Assembly: GCF_001729245.1 (NCBI RefSeq)
Contig: NZ_CP015217.1
Span: forward strand, 870,001 to 934,000
DNA length: 64,000 nucleotides
Reading direction: 5' to 3'
Origin: Leptospira tipperaryensis
GTDB lineage: Bacteria; Spirochaetota; Leptospiria; Leptospirales; Leptospiraceae
Shown: positions 1-12,174 of the stretch, piece by piece
Position numbering within the stretch: the stretch's first letter is position 1
Layout of the letters: every line of letters begins with the position of its first letter
Translations under genes and position numbers: made by a program
Notes under the pieces: model-generated
The model's input: only the letters and a program-made list of their open reading frames with translations
What the model was told of the DNA's origin: nothing
Databases searched by the model: none

Positions 1-696
1 TCGTTAGGAGGTCTTTGGTTTTTTATCTCAGGAAGAAAAAAGAATCCTGAAGAAAGAAAAAAAAGAACCGCAAAGTATTGGTCGTACGCCGGAATCGTAG
101 TCGGAGCGACCTTTCTGTCCACGTTAGGCGGGATTTACTGGAGCCTATTTTGTTTTTTGGTTTCAATCGGAGCAATCTACGAACTGAAAAGAACGGTTCG
201 TGATTTTTCCGTAGGATTGCAGATTGCGATAATTCTATTCGGCATTTTGACTCTTGGTCTATTTTGCAAGAGCGGTTTTCTTTTCTCGAATCGAGTCCTG
301 GTTTTGATCTATCTCAGTGTAGCCGTTTTCGACGCGTTTAGTCAATTGACCGGGCAGAGTTTGGGAAAAACCAAAATGGCGCCTCAAATCAGTCCTAACA
401 AAACATGGGAAGGGTTTGCAGGAGGGATCTTATTTACAGCGTTGTTCGGCATTTTCTTCTTCTGGGTGATCGGTAAGAACGTGATCGAATCCTTACCGCT
501 CACGTTTGGAATCGCGATCTTGGGTTTGAGCGGTGACTTGAGTGCGAGTTGGTTGAAGAGAAAAGCAAAGATCAAAGATTATTCTAATCTCCTTCCGGGA
601 CACGGAGGAATTTTAGACCGTTTCGATTCTCTGATCTTTACTCTTGCGAGTTTTGTTTTGTTAAGCGAATTGAAAGTCTACTCTATTCGATTCTAA
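1..696 (+). CDS. cdsA: Phosphatidate cytidylyltransferase, 5' end outside window
   Basis: Makes CDP-diacylglycerol from CTP and phosphatidic acid at the inner membrane, the branch point of phospholipid synthesis. The frame is open from base 1, so the true start lies upstream and about 231 residues are visible. Two family hallmarks are present: the segment SPNKTWEGFAGG near 380-425, and the CdsA signature with GDLSASWLKRKAKIKDYS followed by LPGHGG and DRFDS near 527-636, which supplies the catalytic acidic residues. Several hydrophobic helices surround them. It converges with the minus-strand flavoprotein, only 8 bases apart, and no clear terminator lies between. The identification is firm; only the N-terminus is missing. 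Confidence 0.93.
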   Translation, partial: SLGGLWFFISGRKKNPEERKKRTAKYWSYAGIVVGATFLSTLGGIYWSLFCFLVSIGAIYELKRTVRDFSVGLQIAIILFGILTLGLFCKSGFLFSNRVLVLIYLSVAVFDAFSQLTGQSLGKTKMAPQISPNKTWEGFAGGILFTALFGIFFFWVIGKNVIESLPLTFGIAILGLSGDLSASWLKRKAKIKDYSNLLPGHGGILDRFDSLIFTLASFVLLSELKVYSIRF

Positions 697-704
697 AAAC
701 AATC

Positions 705-2987
705 CTACTTCAATTCCCCGAAAGAAAGAACGTTGGTCGGACAGTTTACGACACAGGCCGAACAACGGACGCACTGAACGTTGTCCATCGGGATTCCTTT
801 GTTGGCGTAGCTCATAACATCAATTCCCTGATGACAGACCTTTGTACAGATATTGCAAGAGATACATTTTTTCTTTTCGGAGAAAATTCTAAATCGGCTG
901 AACTTTGCGTAGATATGCATGAGCGCGGACAGAGGACAAAAAAATCTGCACCAGACTCTTCCGCTTAAAAAGAAATACGCTCCCACTCCGACAACGCCGG
1001 CTAACATCAAGTCTACGACGACGTCATACACCTTCTTTCCGCTATCTCCTAGACTTCCCAAAACGTGAGTAAAAGGAAACCAAGAAGAAAGAAAAATTTC
1101 ACTCAGCTTGAGGATTGTAATCACAGTTGCAAAAAGAAGAATCCACTGTCCCGCATTCTCTAATTGATTCGCGAGTTTTCCATGAGGCATCTTGGTTCTT
1201 GTCTCGTCGCCTAATGTTTCTGCAAGACCTCCGCAGGAGCAAATCCAACCGCAATAAGCTCCCTTTCCGAAACGATAGACGAGATAAGGGATAACGACAA
1301 AGGTTTGTAGAATGCCGTAGACCAACCAGAAGGTTGTAATCCCTGCGTTGTAAAAAATTCCCATATTCAAAGGCCACGCGAGAATAAATCCGTATGCGTT
1401 CCAATAAGCTCCGTATGGAAAAACCTGCGTTAGTAGAAATCCGTTAGGATCACCTAACAGACCATTTTGCCCTAAGAAGGGAAGTATGATTTCCGGTAAA
1501 AGAAAGAGTGGAAATACTTGGATCAGAATTAAAGTCCAGGTTTGTTTTCGAATATACTTTGTGGGCCTTGCCTTCATTCTTCTCAAACCAAAAGTGAGAA
1601 TGGTGAGAGAATACAAAAGAGTATAATGAAATCCGGGTTGTTTTCCTAAAAACAAAAAGTCAAAATATTTACCTCCCGCATAAACTGTGATAAAATAAGC
1701 GGCCGCGGAAAATATATAAATATTTTTGAATGTATTCCAAAAATCGGAAAACAATTCCTTCCTTTTTTTAAAGAGATGAATTGAAAACGGAAGTCCGAGG
1801 CCTAAAAAGGCAAATAGGGATACGAGAGCGATCAGAGAGTAGGTCGCACTTCCGTAAAAAGACGCTTTTCCAAAATAGACTACGTTTGCAAAAAGAATCA
1901 TTTCAATAAATCCGATCCAATCCCAAAAACGTTTTTGATTCTGAATTCTAAGTCCTATCTTTTTTAAAAATTCTATCGGAGCACTTGAACCGATTTGAAT
2001 CAAAACGCTCGAGTTTGTAATCGTTCGAGAAGTGTCGGCCTTGTTTTTTGATTCGGTCTTTCGGAGTTTGACTTCTTTTTCTCCGATTTCTTCCACTTCG
2101 CTTTCATTTAAGAATTCTATCTTTCCCTCTTGGATCAGCGATTCTAATCTCTCTTTATTCTCAAATTTGGGGCGCACGAGTTCTTTCCCTCGATAAGAAA
2201 GTCGAGTTGAGTTCGCATAATCGCTGATTGCGATCGCGGCCTCTATCGCGGAATCTCCTCCGCCGACGACGAGAACGTCTTCTTTTTCAAAGTCTTTTGG
2301 GTCGATCAATCGATGATAGACTTTGGGCAATTCTTCTCCAGGCACTTGAAGATTTCTTGCGTCTCCGCTCTTTCCGATCGCAAGGATCACTTCCTTTGTC
2401 AGAAAATTTTTTCCATTTTCGCATGATACCGAAAAGCCTAAGTTGTCTTTTCGAATCTGTGTTACCCGAGCTCCGATTTCCAGGGGAAGATTCCATTTTT
2501 TGAGCGAAGACTGAAGGTCTTCCAAAAGACTTTCTTTGGTGCCGTTGAGAATTCGAATCTCCGAATTTGTATGCAAATCCTCCGGCTCTGCGAAGATCGG
2601 TTTGCCTTTTGGATAACTTTTTACCGTGTGAAAGGAATCATTGGATTCTAATATAATGAATTTATAATTTAATTTAGAGAGTTCGATTCCTGCGGAGATT
2701 CCGGCCGGTCCGGCTCCGACGATGAGAACGTCGTAAATAAGATCGTTTGTCTTTTTGGTTTGAGAAGAATTTTCATTCTTTCTTTTGATTTCTTGGACTA
2801 CTTTGTATCCGCTCTCAACTGCGAATTTGAGAAGAGGAAGTCCCGTTAGATCTCCGATTACTCGAATTCCCGGCAAAGAACTTTCAAAGGAATCCGTGAC
2901 TTCCGGATAGATTTCTACGGGGCCTTCGGGGGCGTTGTTGTGCAACCAAGAGAAATAACGGGAGAGGAGGGGAATCTTTACCTTCAT
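705..2987 (-). CDS. Fused FAD/NAD(P) oxidoreductase and membrane polyferredoxin (NapH/NosR-like)
   Basis: A 760-residue fusion. Residues about 38-65 (GIRVIGDLTG, then PLLKFA) look like the FAD-closing motif that normally ends thioredoxin-reductase-type flavoproteins. Residues 85-330 follow with the FAD motif GAGPAG (91-96) and the NAD(P) motif GGGDSA (242-247), so the order is permuted. Residues about 355-680 hold several membrane helices with Cys clusters C579/C583/C585 and C680/C684, as in NapH/NosR proteins. The C-terminus has two classical 4Fe-4S motifs (C708, C711, C714, C718 and C739, C742, C745, C749). It probably moves electrons between NAD(P)H and a membrane or periplasmic partner; the partner is unknown. 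The start ATG has AAGGA upstream. Related fusions are, to my recollection, found in other phyla. Confidence 0.8.
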   Translation of the reverse strand: MKVKIPLLSRYFSWLHNNAPEGPVEIYPEVTDSFESSLPGIRVIGDLTGLPLLKFAVESGYKVVQEIKRKNENSSQTKKTNDLIYDVLIVGAGPAGISAGIELSKLNYKFIILESNDSFHTVKSYPKGKPIFAEPEDLHTNSEIRILNGTKESLLEDLQSSLKKWNLPLEIGARVTQIRKDNLGFSVSCENGKNFLTKEVILAIGKSGDARNLQVPGEELPKVYHRLIDPKDFEKEDVLVVGGGDSAIEAAIAISDYANSTRLSYRGKELVRPKFENKERLESLIQEGKIEFLNESEVEEIGEKEVKLRKTESKNKADTSRTITNSSVLIQIGSSAPIEFLKKIGLRIQNQKRFWDWIGFIEMILFANVVYFGKASFYGSATYSLIALVSLFAFLGLGLPFSIHLFKKRKELFSDFWNTFKNIYIFSAAAYFITVYAGGKYFDFLFLGKQPGFHYTLLYSLTILTFGLRRMKARPTKYIRKQTWTLILIQVFPLFLLPEIILPFLGQNGLLGDPNGFLLTQVFPYGAYWNAYGFILAWPLNMGIFYNAGITTFWLVYGILQTFVVIPYLVYRFGKGAYCGWICSCGGLAETLGDETRTKMPHGKLANQLENAGQWILLFATVITILKLSEIFLSSWFPFTHVLGSLGDSGKKVYDVVVDLMLAGVVGVGAYFFLSGRVWCRFFCPLSALMHIYAKFSRFRIFSEKKKCISCNICTKVCHQGIDVMSYANKGIPMDNVQCVRCSACVVNCPTNVLSFGELK

Positions 2988-3364
2988 GAATTTTCCTTTT
3001 TACTCGGAGATTGGATTCTATTCTCGATTTGTTTCTGTTTCCGAAAGTCGGAAGTTCGTCCGGTATAAGATTCTACTTGATTCTAAAAAAGTTACAAGGT
3101 CTTTTTAAATATAGGATCGCGGAGGAAGGAAGGGAATTTATAAAATTCTAATATACTCTGCAGATTGTATAAGAGTCTGTTCCCAACTTTTCGTTAAGCT
3201 AAAGGTCTTTGCATCCGCTAATCTCTTCGGGAACGTCATGGCGATTCAATTTTATCCTTAGACGGACTTTAGTCCGGATCCAGTAAATTTTAAGAAAAAA
3301 ATTTGTCGGAACAAGGAGGAAAGCTCTGAAAGCAGATCTTGCGGTGATCGGTGAGGGCGAGAGC

Positions 3365-3388
3365 AAAAGTAGGAACTCATACTTTTTT
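3365..3388. repeat. Dispersed GTAGGAACTC-type palindromic repeat
   Basis: AAAAGTAGGAACTCATACTT with T-run. The reverse complement of its central 22 bases is found unchanged at 49481-49502, and variants occur at 18069, 22433, 22519, 52866, 59814 and 60592. Arms around the centre are partly self-complementary. Confidence 0.7.
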
Positions 3389-3398
3389 CGAATTTCAA

Positions 3399-3426
3399 AA
3401 ATACATTCAAAAAACAGAATGTATTT
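3399..3426. repeat. 10-bp inverted repeat (stem-loop)
   Basis: AAATACATTC (3399-3408) pairs perfectly with GAATGTATTT (3417-3426) across an 8-base loop. It lies downstream of the tRNA operon on the minus strand and has no strong T-run, so a role as terminator is uncertain. Confidence 0.5.
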
Positions 3427-3480
3427 CTCTCCGATAAAACAAAGAGAATTCTAAACTAAAAGTAAGAAGGGGGAAAATCA

Positions 3481-3582
<102 letters not shown>

Positions 3583-3592
3583 CAAATACCGG

Positions 3593-3685
<93 letters not shown>

Positions 3686-3741
3686 AATTGAGTTCTCAAA
3701 AGCAACAGTTTTTTAAGAAAAAAACGTTCTCGGTTTTTAAA

Positions 3742-5080
3742 CTAAAATCCGTCTCTCCGATAAACTCGGATCTGGTGATCTAAGAAATCCGAAATTACAA
3801 GATATCGATTGTCCGGAGAAACGTCGAGGCCCGTCGGCTGATTTCCGGCTTCCCAAAATTCCTTAACCGTATCGGTCGCCGTGTCAATGACGTAGACTCT
3901 TCCAAGGACCAGTCCTTTTTTGAGATAACCTTCCGTCGGATTGTTCGGTCCTCGGCAAGAAACGTAGAGATACTTTCCATCGGGAGAAAGTGCAATCGTA
4001 TTCGGTTTATCGAATACAGGAATCGTCTTTTGAACCTTCTTTTCTTTGAGGTCATAGACTTCGATTTTGCTACAGCACATATCGGAGACGTAGATTTTAT
4101 TTTCAACAGGACCGGGAACGATATGTCTTTTGTTACCGGGAGGTCCGATCGTATCGATGAGCTTTTCTTTTTCCATGGAATAGATTCCGAGTCTTCCGCC
4201 GCTCGATTCTTGATTGCTCGCGGAGAACTGAGCGATATACAATTCCTTTCCGTCTTTAGAAAGAAGAAGTCCTCTCGGAAGTCCGATCTTATCAGTCTTA
4301 CGAATTTCGGTTTTTGTTTTTCTATCGATTACGGAAATGTCTTCGCTGATCCAATTGGAACAATACACGAGATCTCTCGTAGGATCGTAGAGAAGAATCT
4401 TAGACCATTTTCCCGAAAGATCCACCGTCGCTTTATACGCGAGAGTTTTTAAATCGAAGACGTGGACCGCGTTAGCCTGCATCTGGCTCACCCAGAGTTC
4501 GTTGTGTTCCGGGATCGAGATCGTTTCCACAAACCCAAGTTTCTTTTTATATTTTTCGGGAGGCGAAAGGCGAACGGTTTCTCCCGTTTTGATATCGAGA
4601 ACGTCCATCCCTTCGTCCTCTAAAAGAGGAATCGCGAGTCTTGTATTATCGATAAAACGAACGCTCTTGGGTTGTAGACCCGTTTTCAGACGCATCGTAA
4701 AACGATGAGTCACACCTTCCTTATCAAGCGCGATCAGCTTCTCGTTCAAGTCCGCCGCGCTCTTCGCATAATATGAAGAATTTTGAAAACCGGGAGAGGA
4801 CAGTTTTAATTCGATTCCTTTTCCGTCCGAGTAAACGGGAACTTCCATTTCGACGAGTCCGATGCTCTTATCTGTTTCCAAAACCTTAAAGGGAAGAATC
4901 TCGTCTCCCGTTTTTACGACGGTTCCTTTGTAAGGATGGATGCTGAATTTTACGAGAGCGCTTCCGCTTTTTTCCCGGTTGGAAGGAGAGGATATCAGCG
5001 AAGAATTTCCGCTCTCGCAACAAACGAGAAATAGAAAGATCGGAACCAACAGGAACGCGTTCGGTTTGAAAAACGATTTT

Positions 5081-5097
<17 letters not shown>
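3742..5097 (-). CDS. YncE/YVTN-type beta-propeller lipoprotein
   Basis: A 451-residue exported protein. A basic start, a hydrophobic stretch and Cys at 26-27 ([10 protein letters not shown]) form a spirochaete-type lipobox. The rest is repeats of the YVTN/YncE kind, for example [13 protein letters not shown] and [12 protein letters not shown], each about 45 residues, so a seven-bladed propeller on the outer or periplasmic membrane face is expected. Such propellers bind proteins or ligands, and the sequence gives no enzyme signature. It is the last gene of a three-gene minus-strand operon and overlaps the acyltransferase end by 17 bases, suggesting coupled translation. GGAG precedes the start ATG. 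Confidence 0.85.
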
Positions 5098-6291
<1,194 letters not shown>

Positions 6292-6295
<4 letters not shown>

Positions 6296-6924
6296 GCATC
6301 CACCGTGTATTTAAAAAGGGCTTCTCGGATAATCAAAGTGGAAGGATCTTCTTTTTGCTGTTCCACCATTTTATCTTTTACTAATAGACTGATGGAATGC
6401 ACCAAGTCCTGGTGTTCCAAACCCACTCTTAATATCGCCCATTTCATAAAGTGATTGAGATGAATTCGATACGAGGTTCCGTCTTGTTCTCCGTGAGTCT
6501 GAGAAAAATTGATAAGCGCAGAGGTTACTAAATTCTTCTTGTCCGCTTTCAATAAGGAAGCGATTGTTTTGTTGGTTTCTCTCAATCGTGAAGAAAGAAT
6601 TTTCACGACCTTCATAGAAAAACCGGGATTGGTTTGTATGAGATTAAAAAAGGCTCCTTCGTTGATCGCGATGAGAGAGACGTCGGTTCTTGCGACCGCT
6701 CTCGCGCTCCGAGGAGTTTTGTCGATCAGTGCCATTTCGCCGAACATATCCCCCTCTTTTAATTCTACGAGGAGTTTATAAGCTTCCTTTACTTTTTTGT
6801 GAATGCCTACTTTTCCTTTTACAATCAGATACATCACTTCCGCTTCCTGATTCTCTTCAAAGATAATGTCGGATTCCTTATATTCAATGCCCAGTTTATG
6901 GACCATGGATTCGGATATTTTCAT
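6292..6924 (-). CDS. Cyclic-nucleotide-binding domain protein
   Basis: A 210-residue soluble protein. Residues about 15-125 form a cNMP-binding beta-roll. The phosphate-binding cassette [13 protein letters not shown] (62-74) keeps Glu63 and Arg72, which in CRP-type domains hold the ribose and the phosphate, so nucleotide binding is likely. The C-terminal 80 residues are helical but show no obvious CRP winged-helix signature, so DNA binding is unproven. It is the first gene of the operon with the acyltransferase and propeller lipoprotein and overlaps the acyltransferase start by 4 bases. It may regulate its neighbours' activity, but that is inference from context. Confidence 0.85.
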
Positions 6925-7208
6925 AGTTCGTAGCTGACCTTATTTATAATGTGAAAAGAATTCTGATCTGAGAATGGTTCAAAATTTTTCGGAGAGGTCT
7001 GCACCAGCTTCGAGGGTTAGGGAACCAGAATCAATCAAAATCTATGATCCTTTTTTATCGCAAAAACGACAGGTTCTCATTTTGGATTTTTTTAAAATCG
7101 TTATCGAATCATAGGATGAATAGAAACTTATAATTGTGGAAATTCATGTTGACTCTTCGTCCGTCTCGATGTTCCTTTAGGGTCTTTAGAACTCACGCTG
7201 GAGGAAGC

Positions 7209-8282
7209 ATGAACCGGACACGGATTCTTGCCGTTTTTTCAATTCTTATTTTATTCGGAATTGGATTCTATATATTCAAACCCTCTCCGATTGATCCTTT
7301 GGCTTACTTTCCTCCTCCCGCTCCTGCGATGGAAGGCGCCTTTGCCCCCAATCAATTGTTAGTGGATGCGGAATGGATCGCGCAAGGAAAGTTGCAAGGC
7401 CCGGAAGATATGGAAGTGGATGATCATGGAAACATCTACGCGTCCTGCGAAAACGGGAGAATCATACATATTTCTCCGGAAGGGAATATCAAAGCGCACG
7501 CTGCTACCGGCGGGCGACCCTTGGGTAGCAAACTTCTCTCGGATGGACGTTTGATCGTCGCCGACGCGGACAAGGGTCTTTTGGAGATTGGTGCGAAGGG
7601 GGAGATTAAGGTTTTGAGCACGGAAGCGGACGGCCTCCCGTTTCGATTTACTGACGATCTCGACGTAGCCAAGGACGGTACCGTTTACTTTTCGGACGCT
7701 TCGGATAAATACGGAAGTCAGGAATATCTCTATGATTTGATGGAAGCAAGGCCGAACGGAAGACTCTTGAGATACAATCCTTCCACGGGCAAATCCGAGG
7801 TTTTGTTAAAAGAATTATATTTTGCTAATGGGATTGCGCTTTCTCAAAACGAAGACTTTGTTTTAGTCAATGAAACGTATCGTTATCGAATTCGACGTTA
7901 TTGGCTCAAAGGCCCCAAGGCAGGTCAGAATGATTTTTTTATAGAAAATCTTCCCGGATTTCCGGACAATATCTCCGCAGATGGAAACGGAACTTTTTAT
8001 CTCGCACTCTTTACGGTTCGAAATTCTTTGTTGGATTCTATCTTACATCCGCGCCCCGGGCTCAAATCCTTTATAACAAAACTTCCAAAGTTTCTCTGGC
8101 CAAAGGCGCAACCATACGGATTCGTTCTTCTTTTGGACGAGAACGGAATTCCTCTTCGGAGTTTTCAGGAACCGTCCGGAAAACATTTAAAGGCGATTAC
8201 TTCCGCAAAATATAAAAATGGTTTTCTCTATTTAGGCAGTCTTCATAATGATCGAATCGGAAAATATAAATTGAATCCGTAG
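7209..8282 (+). CDS. SMP-30/strictosidine-synthase-like beta-propeller protein
   Basis: About 357 residues from the ATG at 7209, chosen because GGAGG lies 4 bases upstream; an upstream in-frame ATG at 7134 would add 25 residues with no ribosome site. A signal-anchor helix at residues 5-25 is followed by a six-bladed propeller of the gluconolactonase/strictosidine synthase type, with GPEDMEVDDHGNIYAS, DDLDVAKDGTVYFSDAS and LPGFPDNISADGNGTF as repeat landmarks. Related proteins are Ca2+-dependent lactonases or act on lipids and sugars. The substrate here is unknown. It stands alone, 39 bases before an ArsR regulator. Confidence 0.82.
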   Translation: MNRTRILAVFSILILFGIGFYIFKPSPIDPLAYFPPPAPAMEGAFAPNQLLVDAEWIAQGKLQGPEDMEVDDHGNIYASCENGRIIHISPEGNIKAHAATGGRPLGSKLLSDGRLIVADADKGLLEIGAKGEIKVLSTEADGLPFRFTDDLDVAKDGTVYFSDASDKYGSQEYLYDLMEARPNGRLLRYNPSTGKSEVLLKELYFANGIALSQNEDFVLVNETYRYRIRRYWLKGPKAGQNDFFIENLPGFPDNISADGNGTFYLALFTVRNSLLDSILHPRPGLKSFITKLPKFLWPKAQPYGFVLLLDENGIPLRSFQEPSGKHLKAITSAKYKNGFLYLGSLHNDRIGKYKLNP

Positions 8283-8321
8283 TGGAACGTTATGCGGAAC
8301 GGATTTTATTAAGAAGCAAGA

Positions 8322-8621
8322 ATGAAGAAAAAAAAGAAATTTCCTTTTGAGACCGAGGCGACGTTGCAATTGATGTCCGCGATATCGGATCCGGTAAAAC
8401 TCAAGATCGCAAAGATTCTTTCTTGTCACAGGGAAGTAAAAGCCGGGGACGTCGCGAAAGAATTTGATATTTCAAGAACTACGATCTCTCACCACTTGAA
8501 CAAGATGAAACTTTTAAATCTTGTTTCCTCTAGAAAAGAGGGAAAGGAAATCTATTACTCTGTTGATAAAACTCTGATCGTAAACACTCTAAAAGAAGTT
8601 GTAAAATTTTTGGAATCCTAA
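8322..8621 (+). CDS. ArsR-family winged-helix regulator
   Basis: A 99-residue DNA-binding protein. The helix-turn-helix reads AGDVAKEFDISRTTISHHLN, followed by a wing (VSSRKEGKEIYYSVD). Typical ArsR metal-binding Cys pairs are missing; only one Cys is present, before the DNA helix. It may therefore respond to something other than metal, such as a redox or lipid cue. It lies 69 bases upstream of the acyl-CoA dehydrogenase cassette on the same strand and is a reasonable candidate to control it, though no operator was identified. Confidence 0.88.
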   Translation: MKKKKKFPFETEATLQLMSAISDPVKLKIAKILSCHREVKAGDVAKEFDISRTTISHHLNKMKLLNLVSSRKEGKEIYYSVDKTLIVNTLKEVVKFLES

Positions 8622-8690
8622 AAGAATTGCGATATGTCGATGAGTGTGAACATATAAATATGTAGGCCGCCGATTTCTAAGGGAGGAAGA

Positions 8691-9866
<1,176 letters not shown>

Positions 9867-9887
9867 AATATTAGAATCTACTAAACT

Positions 9888-10928
9888 ATGAACGATACAG
9901 AATTAAAGAATGTTTTGGAAGGATATCTTTCCGGACGACTGAAGGGAAAAACCGAAATCCACGCGATGGTTTCTCTGAGCGGAGGAGCCTGCCAGGAAAA
10001 CTTTTTAGCGGAGCTTAAAGTTTTGGACGGACCGGAACAAGGATCCTATGAAACCGTATTTCGAACCGACAAAGGAGCCGCCTTGCTGGCTTCTTTGAGT
10101 CGTGAGGACGAATTCGGAGTTTGTGATCTCGCTTACAAAGCGGGAGTCAAAACTCCGAGGCCGTTTTGGCTGGAGACTGATCGTTCCGTTACAGGAAGTC
10201 CGTTTTATTTTATGCAAAAAATTTCAGGTAAGGCCACCGGAAGATACATCGTAAAAGACGCTTCGCTTAACAAAATTCGCAAACAACTCACTGTCGATCT
10301 CGCAGAGAATCTCGCCAAGATCCATTCCGTGAAACCCGAAAGCTGTAAGGACGAGAAGTTAAAAAAGACTCTTTGGATGGGACAGGATCCGAAAGACAAA
10401 GTTGTCGCGACCGGCTCGATTCATTCTCTTCGATTGGAATTGGAGAGAATGAAGGAAAGTTATCCCGCGATGGAAATGATTCTCAACTGGTTGGAGAAAA
10501 AAGCAAAACCGTCCGAGGACGTCGTATTGATTCACGGAGATTTTAGAACCGGAAACTTTATGGTCACTCCGGACGGCCTACAAGGAATCGTGGATTGGGA
10601 GTTCGCTCACTGGGGCGACCGTCACGAAGATCTGACTTGGCTTTGTATGAGAGATTGGAGATTCGGAAAGTTGAATAAGGAAGCGGGCGGATTTGCAGAT
10701 CGTTCTGAATTCTACGAAGCGTATGAAAAGGCTTCCGGCGTAACTTTGGATTCTGCGATGGTCACTTATTGGGAAGTGATGGGAAATCTACGATGGGCGA
10801 TCGGTTGTATCGGCCAAGCCGAAAGACATCTTTCCGGTAAGGACAAAGGGATAGAGCTCGCGGCGATCGGAAGAAGAGCGTGTGAAATGGAATACGAAGC
10901 GATGAGGATCATAGAAAATGCAAGATAA
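9888..10928 (+). CDS. APH-fold acyl-CoA kinase (LvaA/ACAD10-11 kinase-like)
   Basis: 346 residues with the aminoglycoside phosphotransferase/choline kinase fold. The Brenner motif HGDFRTGN (216-223) supplies the catalytic Asp and metal-binding Asn, and DWEFAHWGD (236-244) gives the second metal Asp. The N-lobe begins at SGGACQENF. Aminoglycosides are an unlikely target: the gene sits between an acyl-CoA dehydrogenase and a DUF6285-like gene, the arrangement of the levulinate operon, whose LvaA phosphorylates 4-hydroxyvaleryl-CoA. A role phosphorylating 4-hydroxyacyl-CoA is the best reading, from homology of context. The 3' end overlaps the next gene by 11 bases, indicating coupling. Confidence 0.85.
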   Translation: MNDTELKNVLEGYLSGRLKGKTEIHAMVSLSGGACQENFLAELKVLDGPEQGSYETVFRTDKGAALLASLSREDEFGVCDLAYKAGVKTPRPFWLETDRSVTGSPFYFMQKISGKATGRYIVKDASLNKIRKQLTVDLAENLAKIHSVKPESCKDEKLKKTLWMGQDPKDKVVATGSIHSLRLELERMKESYPAMEMILNWLEKKAKPSEDVVLIHGDFRTGNFMVTPDGLQGIVDWEFAHWGDRHEDLTWLCMRDWRFGKLNKEAGGFADRSEFYEAYEKASGVTLDSAMVTYWEVMGNLRWAIGCIGQAERHLSGKDKGIELAAIGRRACEMEYEAMRIIENAR

Positions 10929-11313
10929 ACCGAGTTCAACGGATCTTCTGGATGCGATTCAGGATTTTCTAATGAAGGAAGTCCTTCCTCAATTCAAAGA
11001 TAAGGATTTATTATCTTACAAAACATTAGTAAGTTGGAATATGTTGGGAGTGATCTCCCGTGAGATTCGTTCCGGAGAAGAATTGCTCGATAAAGAGCTC
11101 TTAAGACTCTCTAAACTTTTAAAAAAGAACGTTTCCTTTCCGGTAACCCTCAACGAAAAAAAGAATCTCGCACATACATGGAACTTCGAACTTCGCGATA
11201 AGATCCGAGAAGAAAAATTATCAGTTGAAAATACGGAATACTGGAATCACGTCAAAGAAACCGTGAGAGAAAAGGTGGAAGTCACCAACCCTAGATTCAC
11301 AACGGAAAGTTAA
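10918..11313 (+). CDS. DUF6285-like small protein (LvaB-like kinase partner)
   Basis: 131 residues, mostly helical. The pattern LLDAIQDFLMKEVLPQF, then NMLGVISREI with an acidic stretch, resembles DUF6285, which includes LvaB of the Pseudomonas levulinate operon. LvaB associates with LvaA and is needed for phosphorylation of the 4-hydroxyacyl group. The assignment is by eye and rests on this pattern plus the position: it overlaps the kinase gene by 11 bases and is followed after 10 bases by the phosphatase. No catalytic residues are recognisable, which suits an accessory subunit. Confidence 0.7.
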   Translation: MQDKPSSTDLLDAIQDFLMKEVLPQFKDKDLLSYKTLVSWNMLGVISREIRSGEELLDKELLRLSKLLKKNVSFPVTLNEKKNLAHTWNFELRDKIREEKLSVENTEYWNHVKETVREKVEVTNPRFTTES

Positions 11314-11323
11314 GTAAGAATTC

Positions 11324-12058
11324 ATGTCCGTCGTTTATCTCGTTCGTCACGGCCAGGCCAATTCTCAAGGATCGGATTACGATCTCCTCACTCCGCACGG
11401 AAAAAAACAAGCCTTCGAGCTCGGAAAGTTTATGGCGACCAACGGAGACGTTCCAGATCGGATCATCACGGGAACGATGCGTAGACATTTGGAAACCGGA
11501 GAATCTTTTTTAGAAGGTGTTCGGTCCGTCGCGGGAGAACAGGAAAAATTCTCCATAGATTCTTTTATACACAGAGACGCGGGCTGGAACGAATTCGCTC
11601 CGGAACTCTGGGGTTCTTATTCTAAGTTGATCGCTTCGAAAAAACCCGAATTCGAAAAAACTCTCGCTCAATTCGGCAAAGTCAGGCTGAAGGGCGGGAT
11701 TCGATCCGCGGCTTTGTTTTTCAAATTGACTGAAGAAATTCTCAGAGTTTGGAGAGAGGGAAAAGAAACTCCGGATGGAATCGAAACGTATAAACGTTTT
11801 GAAGAAAGAGTATTCAATTCTTCTAATGTTTGGTTTTCTCCTTCGGATAAGGAAAGAAATTTTATTTTCACATCGGGAACTCCCATATCTTTAGTGTTAA
11901 ATCGACTTCTACGCCAAGACGAGGATAGTTTTGCCTGGATGCCTTGGATCTGGAACACGTCCGTAAGCACGTTTCGCTGGGTCAGAGGAAAATATCTTCC
12001 CGTTTCCATAAACGGCGTCCCCCATCTGCAAGAAAAAAACAATCGCACTCTATTTTGA
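11324..12058 (+). CDS. Histidine phosphatase superfamily protein
   Basis: 244 residues. The phosphoglycerate-mutase-type motif VYLVRHGQAN begins at residue 4 (R8, H9, G10) and H9 would carry the phosphate. A second conserved region includes GTMRRHLETGESF near 47-59. It is the last gene of the dehydrogenase/kinase/DUF6285 cassette, 10 bases after the third gene. Levulinate operons are not known to include such an enzyme, so it could recycle phosphorylated dead-end products or simply be co-transcribed. Function in the cassette is inference; the fold is clear. Confidence 0.85.
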   Translation: MSVVYLVRHGQANSQGSDYDLLTPHGKKQAFELGKFMATNGDVPDRIITGTMRRHLETGESFLEGVRSVAGEQEKFSIDSFIHRDAGWNEFAPELWGSYSKLIASKKPEFEKTLAQFGKVRLKGGIRSAALFFKLTEEILRVWREGKETPDGIETYKRFEERVFNSSNVWFSPSDKERNFIFTSGTPISLVLNRLLRQDEDSFAWMPWIWNTSVSTFRWVRGKYLPVSINGVPHLQEKNNRTLF

Positions 12059-12174
12059 TCTTATTTTAGGGATAATTTTATTTAGAATCCCGCTTTGAGA
12101 GTCTTATCTATGAGAAAATAGGTCGACGGAAAGAACGATTAACGTCTATACTGTTCGTCGTTTGTGAGCGATTG

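Larger units (their letters stand above)
2988..3480. other. Non-coding gap with dispersed palindromes
   Basis: No convincing gene is visible. It holds a palindrome with arms CGGACT and AGTCCG (3263-3276), one copy of the GTAGGAACTC-type dispersed repeat (3365-3388), and a 10-bp inverted repeat with an 8-base loop (3399-3408 and 3417-3426). The region looks like decayed DNA between the flavoprotein promoter side and the tRNA pair. Confidence 0.6.

Noticed and set aside
9888..10928. Aminoglycoside resistance gene
   Set aside because: APH fold but neighbours and operon position match acyl-CoA metabolism.
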